From Planctomycetaceae bacterium (GTDB lineage Bacteria > Planctomycetota > Planctomycetia > Pirellulales > UBA1268): 12,023 nucleotides of DNA. A program made the translations under genes and the position numbers. Below, piece by piece: positions 1 through 6,602 of this stretch (positions within the stretch are counted from its first letter, which is position 1; each line of letters opens with the position of its first letter). The DNA lies in the NCBI GenBank assembly GCA_947453125.1, contig CANGGC010000023.1:1-12023 (forward strand). The letters are read 5' to 3'. Under the pieces are notes generated by a model. The model saw only the letters and a program-made list of their open reading frames with translations, made no database searches and was not told the DNA's origin.

Positions 1-130
1 ATCATCCAGAGGATGGTGGCGGGGTGGGGGAAGCATCGCGGCCCCAGGTGACCGGTATTTTGGTCCGGTGGTCGCGCTGATCGTCGTGCCGATTCCTCCC
101 CCCGCTCCGACACCCCGAGGGAGGTTCGCC

Positions 131-1078
131 ATGTCGCCCCTGACCACCGCGTCCCCGTCCACCGCGCTCCGCCGCCGCAGCTTCAGCGTGCGACTGCTCG
201 CGACGCTCGTCGCCCTCGCCGCGCTCGCTCCCAGTGGAGGGGCGCGTGCCGACGACCTCGAGCCCCGTCCGGGGCGGCGGATCCTGTTCACCGAATATGG
301 CCAGGGTCCGAACCGATTCGTCGAGCTCGACGCCGCCGGGAACATCGTCTGGGAGTTTGCCCCACCGAGTACCGCGGTCATCTTCCAAACGCTCCCGGAC
401 GGCCACATCCTCTTCGGCTACGGTGGCAAGCCGACCGGAGTGCGCGAGATCACCGCGCGGGGGGAGACGGTGTTTGAGTATCCAAGTCCTTCGACGCAGG
501 TCTTCGGCTGCGAAAGGCTCGCTAATGGCAACACGCTCGTCGCGGAGCAGGGGCCGTGTCAGGCGGTGGAGGTCGACCCTCAGGGGAAGATCGTCCATGT
601 CACGCCGCTCTTCACGAGCCATGCCGATCCCCATCTCCAGGTCCGCAATGTTCACAAGCTCGCCAGCGGCAACATCCTCGCCGCCCACGAAGGAGAGGGA
701 GCCGTCCGCGAGGTCTCTCCCGAAGGGAAGGTGGTGTGGGAATACACGGGCGTCGAAAACGCTGGCGACGCGCAGCGTCTTCCCAACGGCAATACGCTCA
801 TCTCCTGCGGCACCCAGAAGCGCGTCCTCGAGGTCACCCCCACAGGCGACATCGCCTGGGAGTTCACCGCGGCCGACGCCCCCGATCTCAACCTCACCTG
901 GATCTCGAGCATCCAGCAACTCAAGAACGGCAACCTCCTCGTCGGCAACTTCCTCCGCGGCCAGGAGGGGAAAGGGGCCCACGCTTTCGAGGTGACGCGC
1001 GACAAGAAGGTGGTGTGGACGTGGTCCGATCACCGCCAGGTCCGCTCGCTGACCACCGTCCGCGCCTTGGGTGAATGA
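131..1078 (+). CDS. Secreted beta-propeller (PQQ-like repeat) protein
   Basis: The product has 315 residues. The N-terminus carries a basic stretch (RRRSFSVR), a hydrophobic core at about 20-33 and an Ala-X-Ala site near 38-40, so export by the general pathway is likely. The mature part has at least five repeats, each with a turn of the form L-x-(D/N/S)-G-(N/H)-x-L followed by E-V-x-P-x-G-K-x-V-W-E. They start near residues 88, 130, 177, 217 and 264. This is the look of a PQQ-like or arylsulfotransferase-like beta-propeller, but no catalytic residue can be assigned, so substrate and role are unknown. The ATG at 131 is chosen because GGGAGG at 119-124 sits 6 bases upstream and the signal peptide begins there; an upstream in-frame GTG at 68 would put a long extension before the signal peptide. 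It appears to be a single-gene unit. Confidence 0.85.
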   Translation: MSPLTTASPSTALRRRSFSVRLLATLVALAALAPSGGARADDLEPRPGRRILFTEYGQGPNRFVELDAAGNIVWEFAPPSTAVIFQTLPDGHILFGYGGKPTGVREITARGETVFEYPSPSTQVFGCERLANGNTLVAEQGPCQAVEVDPQGKIVHVTPLFTSHADPHLQVRNVHKLASGNILAAHEGEGAVREVSPEGKVVWEYTGVENAGDAQRLPNGNTLISCGTQKRVLEVTPTGDIAWEFTAADAPDLNLTWISSIQQLKNGNLLVGNFLRGQEGKGAHAFEVTRDKKVVWTWSDHRQVRSLTTVRALGE

Positions 1079-1163
1079 GCCCTCCGACGGGCCGATGAAC
1101 GTCCAAGCCGGAGAACGCGGCCACGACGGCGAAGCCCTCTATTTACGCCCCAGCAGGACCATC

Positions 1164-1200
1164 GCCGTAAATACGGCATTGGCCGAGCCGAATTTACGGC
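1164..1200. promoter_or_regulatory. Long hairpin / candidate operator upstream of the vapB-like gene
   Basis: GCCGTAAAT (1164-1172) is answered by ATTTACGGC (1192-1200). After one A/A mismatch the pairing continues with CGGC (1174-1177) and GCCG (1187-1190) around a 9-base loop, giving 13 paired positions. A third, one-mismatch copy of the half-site (ATTTACGCC) lies at 1141-1149. The dyad ends 13 bases before the antitoxin start, which fits autoregulation by a ribbon-helix-helix protein (inference). It could instead serve as the terminator of the propeller gene, but there is no T-tract. Confidence 0.5.
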
Positions 1201-1213
1201 TACGCGTCTAAGT

Positions 1214-1468
1214 ATGAAAACGACGATCGACAATCCCGACGAGTTGTTCCGCTTGGCGAAAGCCTGGGCAGCGATGAGCGGCATCAGTCTGCGACAGTTC
1301 GTGACCGACACCCTGCGGCTGAAGCTGGAGCAGAACCAAGGTCGCGACCACCCCGCTGACCAACCGTGGATGAAGGGCTTTGGTGCCCTCGCCGAGCTTC
1401 GCTCTGAAACCGCTCGGATCCAGCGGCTCGTCGAGGCGGAGTTCGAGCAGATCGAGACGGAACCGTGA
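1214..1468 (+). CDS. VapB-like ribbon-helix-helix antitoxin
   Basis: The product is 84 residues. Residues 1-6 (MKTTID) form the expected beta strand, helix 1 lies at about 8-22 and helix 2 at about 25-39 (SLRQFVTDTLRLKLE), which together make the DNA-binding ribbon-helix-helix fold. The tail (PWMKGFGALAELRSETARI and on to an acidic end) resembles the toxin-binding arm of VapB proteins paired with PIN-domain toxins. The stop codon overlaps a GTG in the next frame by four bases (GTGA), the usual antitoxin-toxin coupling. The toxin frame is broken, so this antitoxin is probably an orphan that may still repress its own promoter through the hairpin just upstream. No clear Shine-Dalgarno precedes the ATG. 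The family call is from motif memory, not a search. Confidence 0.75.
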   Translation: MKTTIDNPDELFRLAKAWAAMSGISLRQFVTDTLRLKLEQNQGRDHPADQPWMKGFGALAELRSETARIQRLVEAEFEQIETEP

Positions 1469-1611
1469 TCCTCGACACCAGCGCGCTCTCCGCGTGGGCG
1501 AATGGTGATCCAGCCATTGAGCCGTTGCTCCGAACGGCCTCCCGCCTTGTGATCCCGGTCAGCAAGAATCCCTTGCCACCGTCTCTGGTGGAGGTCTATA
1601 AGGCTAGGTGA
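1465..1611 (+). pseudogene. Truncated VapC-type PIN toxin (N-terminal remnant)
   Basis: The GTG at 1465 overlaps the antitoxin stop and opens a 48-residue frame beginning MILDTSALSAWANGD, the beta-1 strand and first catalytic Asp (residue 4) of a PIN-domain ribonuclease. The frame reads on through SRLVIPV, which in intact toxins leads into a conserved Glu helix. Here it changes abruptly to KNPLPPSLVEVYKAR and stops. Intact VapC proteins are about 130 residues with three or four acidic residues, so about two thirds including the other active-site acids are missing. I infer a dead toxin. The promoter of the downstream gene lies within its last third. Confidence 0.7.
1573..1602 (+). promoter_or_regulatory. 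Sigma70-type promoter for the VPEIDP-tailed secreted protein
   Basis: TTGCCA (1573-1578, 5 of 6 to consensus) and TATAAG (1597-1602, 5 of 6) are separated by 18 bases. The expected start near 1609 leaves a leader of about 100 bases before the ATG at 1708. A small dyad CCACC-6-GGTGG (1576-1580 and 1587-1591) overlaps the -35 end and the spacer and could be an operator. Confidence 0.5.
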
Positions 1612-1707
1612 GGGACACGACGTCATCCGCTGTCCCATGGCCGTGAGCGAGCGGCGGTATGTGCAGACACCCCAGACCTCACCCAAGAACTCATCAGGAG
1701 AACACCG

Positions 1708-2298
1708 ATGCAACGGTCGATCGCACGGTTCGTGACGGCCGTGGCAGTGATGGCAATAGCCTTTGCGTTCACTCCTGGCGCTCCCGCCGCCCCGATCACC
1801 TACGATCTTGTGAACGTCCCCGCAGACCAGAACGGCTGGACAGTCTCAGGACATATGACAACGACCGGAACCACAGGAACCCTTGCCGCATCCGACGTCA
1901 CGTCGTGGGATTTCACGCTCACGAAAGGCGCAACGTCCTACGCAGCAACAGGCTCGGCTCCGAGTAATATTTCCAACATCTTGGCTACGTCCGATGCGAT
2001 CATCGTCCAGAACCTCCCGGTCACCGGACTAACATTGACAAAAGGGGTTACCAGTTTGTCTTGGACCAGACTCACGCCAAGTTTTGAGTATTATTCCGCG
2101 ACTCAAGGCTCGAATCTCTGGCAAGCTTTTTACCCGTCCTATTCTGTCGACTCCGCAGGTGGTTGGATCATCGCCACCGCCACCCCCTCCGGCGTCCCAG
2201 AGATCGACCCAGCCACGGGCTCGAGCGCGCTCTCGCTCGTCGCCGGCGTGCTCGCCATGATCGAGCAGCGGCGTCGGCGGGCCACGCCCGTGGCTTGA
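1708..2298 (+). CDS. Secreted protein with VPEIDP-type C-terminal sorting tail
   Basis: The product is 196 residues with a signal peptide at about 1-27 (hydrophobic core AVAVMAIAFAF, cleavage after APA). The mature part is rich in Thr, Ser, Gly and Ala, beta-like and without recognisable enzymatic motifs. The last 34 residues are tripartite: VPEIDP (from 163), a hydrophobic stretch (SALSLVAGVLAMI) and a basic end (EQRRRR). That is the architecture of PEP-CTERM sorting signals, but with EID in place of EPS; such tails occur in planctomycete exported proteins as far as I recall. The protein is probably processed at the cell envelope by an exosortase-like enzyme (inference). The start is supported by AGGAG at 1696-1700, seven bases upstream. 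Function is unknown. Confidence 0.8.
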   Translation: MQRSIARFVTAVAVMAIAFAFTPGAPAAPITYDLVNVPADQNGWTVSGHMTTTGTTGTLAASDVTSWDFTLTKGATSYAATGSAPSNISNILATSDAIIVQNLPVTGLTLTKGVTSLSWTRLTPSFEYYSATQGSNLWQAFYPSYSVDSAGGWIIATATPSGVPEIDPATGSSALSLVAGVLAMIEQRRRRATPVA

Positions 2299-2385
2299 TT
2301 GTCGAGGCTGTGGTGGCGGCCGATGGTCCCGTCGACGGCTGGACCCCCGGACGTTCCCGCAACAACTCCCGCTCCACAACAAGCC

Positions 2386-2790
2386 ATGCAACGACCGGTC
2401 ACCTACACCCGCGTGTTCTCAGACGAAGCCGGCGAGTCGCACCTCGAAACGGCGACCATGACGGTGGCGCCCGAGCAGTTTGCCCCGCCGGCCCCCCCGC
2501 TCGATGTCTCCCCGACGGCCCGGGCCACGGAGTGGAGACTCCTCCGCTTCGCGCCAGACTGGGCGGGTGGCTGGCATTGCACTCCCTGCAGGCAATGGAT
2601 GTTCGTGATGGCAGGCGCGGCAACGGTCCGCACGAGCGACGGCAGCCAGTGCGATCTCAAAGCGGGGAGTATCTGCCTTCTCGAAGACACGCGTGGCAAA
2701 GGTCACCTGACGACGATCATCGGCGGCGACGAGGTGCTTTTGGTCGCTGTTCACCTCCCGGATGACGCGCCCGCAACCTTGCCGTGCTGA
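2386..2790 (+). CDS. Small cupin-domain protein
   Basis: The product is 134 residues. After an N-terminal strand region (YTRVFSDEAGESHLET, with PPAPPLDVSP at 34-43) comes a single cupin barrel: WHCTPCRQWMFVMAGAATV at about 63-81 is the first cupin motif with His64, and the second motif region is LKAGSICLLEDTRGKGH at about 91-107 with His107. The family resembles small stand-alone cupins; substrate and metal are not predictable. No secretion signal is seen, so it is probably cytosolic. The ATG at 2386 is preferred because homologues in memory begin with a Y-T-R-V-F segment close to the N-terminus. The frame is open from a TTG at 2299 and has an ATG at 2323, but the added residues look non-coding. 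Shine-Dalgarno support is weak for all choices. Confidence 0.7.
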   Translation: MQRPVTYTRVFSDEAGESHLETATMTVAPEQFAPPAPPLDVSPTARATEWRLLRFAPDWAGGWHCTPCRQWMFVMAGAATVRTSDGSQCDLKAGSICLLEDTRGKGHLTTIIGGDEVLLVAVHLPDDAPATLPC

Positions 2791-2920
2791 TGGCCCCGCG
2801 CCGCTCGCGCGTCTCTTCCCCGCGGCCGTTTGCCTGGGCCAGACTCACACCTTGCCCCCTGATATCGCCTCGGACAAGAAACCCAAGCCGGCCACGAGTC
2901 GCCATCCGATTGAATGGAGA

Positions 2921-2964
2921 GCCGCGCTTCCGCGGCAACGGCCTCAGCGATTCAGGCTGAGGCC
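2921..2964. terminator. Convergent-end inverted repeats, possible bidirectional terminator
   Basis: Two hairpins sit between the convergent cupin gene and the - strand sigma operon: GCCGCG-CTTC-CGCGGC (2921-2936) and GGCCTCAG-9-CTGAGGCC (2940-2947 with 2957-2964). The second spans the stop codon of the - strand gene. Neither has a clear T-tract, so terminator function is inferred from position. Confidence 0.4.
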
Positions 2965-4584
2965 GATATCGTCCTTGCCATCGACTGGCTCACTCTCGGG
3001 CCGCGGTCCTCCGTCATCGCGGCCGTTGTCTCCTATCGAATAGACTGTCCACTCGCTGTCGGTCGACACGAGCTTGAGCACGGCGTGGTCTTGAGCGAAG
3101 ACATCGACTGGCGCATAGGGAAGATATTCAGGCACGAGAGCTTCGAGCGACTCGGGCAGCGCTCCGGTGGCAAGCCGATATCGCGTAGCGGCAAGCAGCA
3201 CGCCGGCAACGTTGCGACGAGCCTCACAGCGCCAGCCGGCGCCATTGAGCTTCGAAAATGCCGGCATGAACAGTTGTGAGTAGAGGCCGGCACCGTCGAG
3301 TGTGCTTGACGCTGCAAGATCCCGGCGACGAGCGTCGGGATCGCGGTGATCCCAATGAAATAAAGCGGACATCCGTTGAATGTCCCGTCTGCAACGCCTG
3401 CGGAAGTCATCGACGTCGCCGCGGAGCACGAAGTTGCGGTAGAAGGGGTCGACCCAGAGCAAACCGAAGAGCGTTTCCCTTCCCGATGACCGCGTCAGGG
3501 TCTGATCGTAGAGCTTCGACCACCCGATCCGTTTGTCGGCGATATCGGCTGCATTATTGAGATACAGCGCCTCATCGAACAGCAACGCGCTCTTCGCGGC
3601 ACTGAGCATTTCGCTCGCTTGCGAGAGGTGAAGCGGATCGATGGCGTTGAGCTGGTCGGCGTGTGTCACCTTTGGCAGCACCTCGGCGAGCGTGCTGAGA
3701 GCCCAGCCGTCGAACATCATTCCCGCGAAGCAGGAAACCCCAAGCGGGTCTCGGGCTACGTGTTCTCCCATCCGGATCAGGCGTGCTACATCGGCAATCG
3801 CCTCAGCCGGATGGCCGTAGACCGCCCGCCGGCGGGCGGAGAGCAAGAGGAGTCTGGCCAAATTCATCATCTCCGCCGGTTCCTGTACTAACATCGAGAC
3901 TTTTGGTCGGCTCGAATCGCGGTTGAATCGGCATTCCTCCCGTTCGGTGCCGCGTCGAATCAGATCGATGAGTGGGGCCTGCCGATTGAGCAAAAGGCCC
4001 ACTTCGTCGCTCGCAACAGGAAGCGGATTGTCTCCCATTGTCCGCATGTATTCTTCGCGGTCGATGCGGAAGGCTGTCTTGGAAAGCCATATGGCCTCCC
4101 GGTAGAGCGAGGCGGCGTTCGCATCGGGGGGGGCCGGCGGCGGCACGACCGACGCGACCATTCCGTTCACTTCAGCTCGCAGGTCGCTAGCCCACCGCTC
4201 GAGATCGCTTTCGAGCGCGGCCATCGCCATCCAGGCCGCCAGCAGCGCTCCACCAAAACCGATGGCCAACCAGGGAATTGGCCAATGGACCACGGGCATG
4301 CTCGTGCGGAGCGACCGACCAGAGGTCGCGATCAACAGGCCACCGATCAGCGTCGACAGGAAGGCGGCGACCGTGGGACCAAACCAGTTATTCGGGGAAC
4401 TGCGAACGAAGGCGAGCCACGCCGTGATCGAGAGCCAGGGGACCCAGGCGAGGAGCGGGATCCCGAGCGCGATGATCCGCGGCAACCAGCCAAACTTTTT
4501 CACGCGGGCCGCAGCGGCGGTGAAGGCGGCCGTCCAAAGCAGGCAGGCAGCCACCGTCGCCAGAAAGAAGACGAGGTACGCCAT
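2944..4584 (-). CDS. Four-helix membrane protein with large soluble domain, sigma-operon member
   Basis: The product is 546 residues. Four hydrophobic segments lie near 1-24, 34-62, 68-88 and 100-122, followed by a soluble domain of over 400 residues that is helical and Arg/Ala/Leu-rich. A distinct C-terminal part (about 458-530) holds an alanine-rich helix, the segment LPESLEALVPEYLP and then WTVYSIGDNGRDDGG with DDIG near the end. This acidic loop recalls the calcium-binding C-terminus of GspG/pseudopilin-like proteins and is common in planctomycete proteins of unknown role; I can name no family with confidence. Its ATG overlaps the stop of the upstream gene by one base (TGATG), so translation is probably coupled. 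It is the last gene of a three-gene operon headed by an ECF sigma factor, suggesting an envelope function or target of that regulon. Confidence 0.8.
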   Translation of the reverse strand: MAYLVFFLATVAACLLWTAAFTAAAARVKKFGWLPRIIALGIPLLAWVPWLSITAWLAFVRSSPNNWFGPTVAAFLSTLIGGLLIATSGRSLRTSMPVVHWPIPWLAIGFGGALLAAWMAMAALESDLERWASDLRAEVNGMVASVVPPPAPPDANAASLYREAIWLSKTAFRIDREEYMRTMGDNPLPVASDEVGLLLNRQAPLIDLIRRGTEREECRFNRDSSRPKVSMLVQEPAEMMNLARLLLLSARRRAVYGHPAEAIADVARLIRMGEHVARDPLGVSCFAGMMFDGWALSTLAEVLPKVTHADQLNAIDPLHLSQASEMLSAAKSALLFDEALYLNNAADIADKRIGWSKLYDQTLTRSSGRETLFGLLWVDPFYRNFVLRGDVDDFRRRCRRDIQRMSALFHWDHRDPDARRRDLAASSTLDGAGLYSQLFMPAFSKLNGAGWRCEARRNVAGVLLAATRYRLATGALPESLEALVPEYLPYAPVDVFAQDHAVLKLVSTDSEWTVYSIGDNGRDDGGPRPESEPVDGKDDIGLSLNR

Positions 4585-5066
4585 CAGTTGTTTCCTTGCA
4601 GGCCGTGGTGGAACCCGTACGGAGCGAGGACGTGCGGTCGAGGGGCCGGTTCCTTGCTGCCAGACCGAGCAGCGGGTGTGTCGGAGGCAGCCACATCGAG
4701 AGCCAAGAAGGGGTAGCCAGGCTCCATGCCGACCACTCTGGCCTGCGCCTGGAGGGTTGCCGGCGGCCGAATGCTGTCAGGGGAAGGATGTTCGTAAAAG
4801 AACAGCCAGCCCACCCCAACCCACGCCAGCGACAGCGCCATGCCCACAAGCGACAGAGCGCTCGCTGCATCCAACGCCGCCGGCATGCAGTGATCCTTCG
4901 CCAGCGATTGCTGCTCCGCCAGCGAATCGGTCAGTAGCACATTCAGCACCGCATCGAGCGTGCGGCTGCGGAGAGCGACCGAGGGGCCATCCGGCTCGTG
5001 CCGTTCGAGCAGGCGTTCCACAGCCATCAGTTCACGGGGGATGGACTTCATGAGGCGTTTTCTCAC
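4584..5066 (-). CDS. Single-pass membrane protein after the ECF sigma gene, candidate anti-sigma factor
   Basis: The product is 160 residues from a GTG that overlaps the sigma factor stop by four bases (GTGA); an ATG at 5051 would give 155 residues and is equally possible. A charged N-terminal part of about 60 residues (RELMAVERLLERHEPD and so on) is followed by one transmembrane segment at about 68-91 (SALSLVGMALSLAWVGVGWLFF) and a Pro/Ala-rich tail. Topology, size and position directly behind an ECF sigma gene fit an anti-sigma factor whose cytosolic part binds sigma. However, the zinc-binding H-x3-C-x2-C motif of classical ZAS-type anti-sigma factors is absent, and there is only a lone His-Cys pair at 59-60. 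Role is therefore inference from context. No homologous family is recognised. Confidence 0.7.
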   Translation of the reverse strand: MRKRLMKSIPRELMAVERLLERHEPDGPSVALRSRTLDAVLNVLLTDSLAEQQSLAKDHCMPAALDAASALSLVGMALSLAWVGVGWLFFYEHPSPDSIRPPATLQAQARVVGMEPGYPFLALDVAASDTPAARSGSKEPAPRPHVLAPYGFHHGLQGNN

Positions 5067-5599
5067 TCGTTGACGAAGCTGTCGATCAGGAGGATGCGGA
5101 GTTTTTCGAGTGCGTAGCGATAGCGGCTGGCGACCGTATTGGGGCTGATGCCCGTCACCGCGCCGATTTCGGCAAATGTCAGGCCGCCGTCGATTTTCAG
5201 GCCCACGGCCTCGCGTTGTTCCGGAGGCAGGCTCGCCAGTGCGTGGGCAAGCGACTCATTGGCCGATGGCGGCATGTCGGCGGCCCCATCGTCACGCTGG
5301 AGGGCACTCTCAGCCAAGCGGCCGTGGGCGGCATGCTCCAACCGACGTCGCTGCTGGTGCCGTGCTACGGCATGTCTGAGGGCCGTGAAGACATAGGCAT
5401 CGAGATTGTCGACGTTCTCGAAATTGGCCCGCGAGCGGGCCATGGCGACAAACAGGTCGTGCACGATGTCCTCTGTCGCGGCCGGATGGCAGCCCATCCG
5501 GCGAGCCGTCTTGACCAACCGCGCTGCAAAACGGTCATACAGCTCAGCGAATGCGGAGGGGGTGCCGGCGGCGAGTGACTGAGCAAGGGGGTCGGCCAC
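5063..5599 (-). CDS. ECF-type RNA polymerase sigma factor
   Basis: The product is 178 residues from the chosen GTG. Region 2 covers about 17-88: the core-binding helix includes ATEDIVHDLFVAMAR (41-55), and region 2.4 for -10 recognition is around NLDAYVFTALRHAVARHQQ (65-83). A variable linker follows to about 115. Region 4 with its helix-turn-helix for -35 recognition is at about 123-168 (SLPPEQREAVGLKIDG, then TFAEIGAVTGISPNTVASR). Regions 1 and 3 are absent, as expected for ECF factors. The start at 5599 is preferred because GGAGG at 5606-5610 sits 6 bases upstream; a GTG at 5644 would add 15 residues with no family resemblance and no good ribosome site. It heads an operon with two membrane-protein genes, overlapping the second by four bases, so it probably directs an envelope-related response. 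Confidence 0.92.
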   Translation of the reverse strand: MADPLAQSLAAGTPSAFAELYDRFAARLVKTARRMGCHPAATEDIVHDLFVAMARSRANFENVDNLDAYVFTALRHAVARHQQRRRLEHAAHGRLAESALQRDDGAADMPPSANESLAHALASLPPEQREAVGLKIDGGLTFAEIGAVTGISPNTVASRYRYALEKLRILLIDSFVNE

Positions 5600-6007
5600 C
5601 TGGTGCCTCCGTGGGATGTCCTCCTCTATGGGACACGAGATCACGAGATTTGTTTAGCACCCCCAAAAACCGATTCAGATCCATCAGGTTTTCTTGCGGG
5701 TAGCCGGGGGAGCTGATGCCACACGCGCCTCTTCGCTCATGGCCACCATCCGCCGTAAGCCTCTCCTTTGCGAAGGTCTACGTTGCAGCAGCCCGTGGCT
5801 GACTGGGGCCGCCGAGGTCGTAGCCAATATGGGCCAGCCTATCGCTGCGTTCCGCACCTGTGCCCTTTCTGGCTCGCGAGTCGCTCGACGTTTGGGGCGA
5901 ACGTGGGGCCCAGGTGCGGGATTGATCCGCGGCCGGCGCCGGCGGCACCCTCCGCCGGCCCGGAGAGAGCCGCTGGCATGACCGGGCTTACCGCCCGTCA
6001 AAGACCG
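5600..6007. other. About 400 bases without a recognisable gene, with GC-rich hairpin
   Basis: This spacer separates the divergent sigma operon and nucleotidyltransferase gene. No frame in it resembles a known protein on either strand. The most prominent structure is a 12-base palindrome GCCGGCGCCGGC (5932-5943) overlapping a perfect hairpin GCCGGCGG-6-CCGCCGGC (5938-5959). A short - strand frame ending at 5684 (starting MVAMSEEARVASAPP) has an A/G-rich upstream stretch but is too short and isolated to call. The sigma operon promoter must lie here, yet no convincing -35/-10 pair was seen. Confidence 0.5.
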
Positions 6008-6037
6008 TTGAGGAGACGAGCGGCAGCGGCGTATCAT
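6008..6037 (+). promoter_or_regulatory. Sigma70-type promoter for the nucleotidyltransferase-like gene
   Basis: TTGAGG (6008-6013, 4 of 6) and TATCAT (6032-6037, 5 of 6) lie 18 bases apart. They predict a start near 6044 and a leader of about 50 bases before the ATG at 6095. Confidence 0.45.
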
Positions 6038-6094
6038 CGAGCAGTAGGCGCGGGTTTGGTCCTGCAGCGCGATCCTGCGAGAAAGTGATCTGCC

Positions 6095-6544
6095 ATGCCC
6101 CGTCGAGAACTCTCCAAGCCCCAGCAGATCATCGATTGGCTCGTCGAGTGGGGCGATGCCCTCGATGAGCCGGCTTCGATGACGCTGATCGGTTCGGCTG
6201 GCCTGCTCTGGCACGCGGGCCGTCTTGGTCTCGACGTGTCGTTACCAGAGAACAGCATGGACGTTGATCCGGTCACCGAATCGGATGCCTTGGCCTGGAT
6301 GTGCTACGACGCCCTGATCGGCAGCGAGTTTGAGCGGCAGCGGGGTTGGCATGTCAACCTGCTGCCGCGGTCGGTGCTCGATGAGCTCCCAGCCAACTGG
6401 CGCGAACGGGCCTTGTTGGCAAACTACGGACGGCTGGAGTTGATCGTGCCCTCGGTCGCCGATCTTCTTGCCCCGAAGCTGCGGCGTGGGGAGCCCCGCG
6501 ACCGAGCCCATGCCGCTTGGGCCAAGGTGCAGGGCCTGATCTGA
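6095..6544 (+). CDS. Nucleotidyltransferase-fold protein (DUF6036/AbiEii-like)
   Basis: The product is 149 residues. Residues 28-44 (SMTLIGSAGLLWHAGRL) carry the Gly-Ser turn of the polymerase-beta-type nucleotidyltransferase fold. SMDVDPV (54-60) supplies the paired acidic residues Asp56 and Asp58 expected to hold metal, and the C-terminal VPSVADLLAPKLRRGEPRDRAHA (about 118-140) matches the helix that ends these domains in AbiEii/DUF6036-type proteins. Members of this superfamily act as toxins or antitoxins that modify tRNA or partner proteins, but it is unknown which applies here. A weak GAGAAAG lies upstream of the ATG. A small gene of unknown family follows 58 bases downstream in the same direction, a spacing that allows co-transcription. 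The family assignment is from motif pattern only. Confidence 0.7.
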   Translation: MPRRELSKPQQIIDWLVEWGDALDEPASMTLIGSAGLLWHAGRLGLDVSLPENSMDVDPVTESDALAWMCYDALIGSEFERQRGWHVNLLPRSVLDELPANWRERALLANYGRLELIVPSVADLLAPKLRRGEPRDRAHAAWAKVQGLI

Positions 6545-6602
6545 CGACCTCGTCTCCGCTCGACGCTTGCCCTGGACAGCTCTCCGGTCGACAATCCACT
6601 TC

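Noticed and set aside
2..1033. 343-residue frame on the - strand
   Set aside because: It is antisense to the beta-propeller gene. Its Val/Glu/Asp/Gly-rich composition is typical of the reverse of a high-GC gene, with no domain, signal peptide or ribosome site.
2299..2385. TTG-initiated N-terminal extension of the cupin protein
   Set aside because: The added 29 residues (Trp/Pro/Ala-rich) overlap the spacer after the previous gene and do not look like part of a cupin.
4262..5053. 263-residue + strand frame across the sigma operon
   Set aside because: It is Pro/Arg-rich, runs antisense to two coupled genes with good membrane topology and has no recognisable motif.
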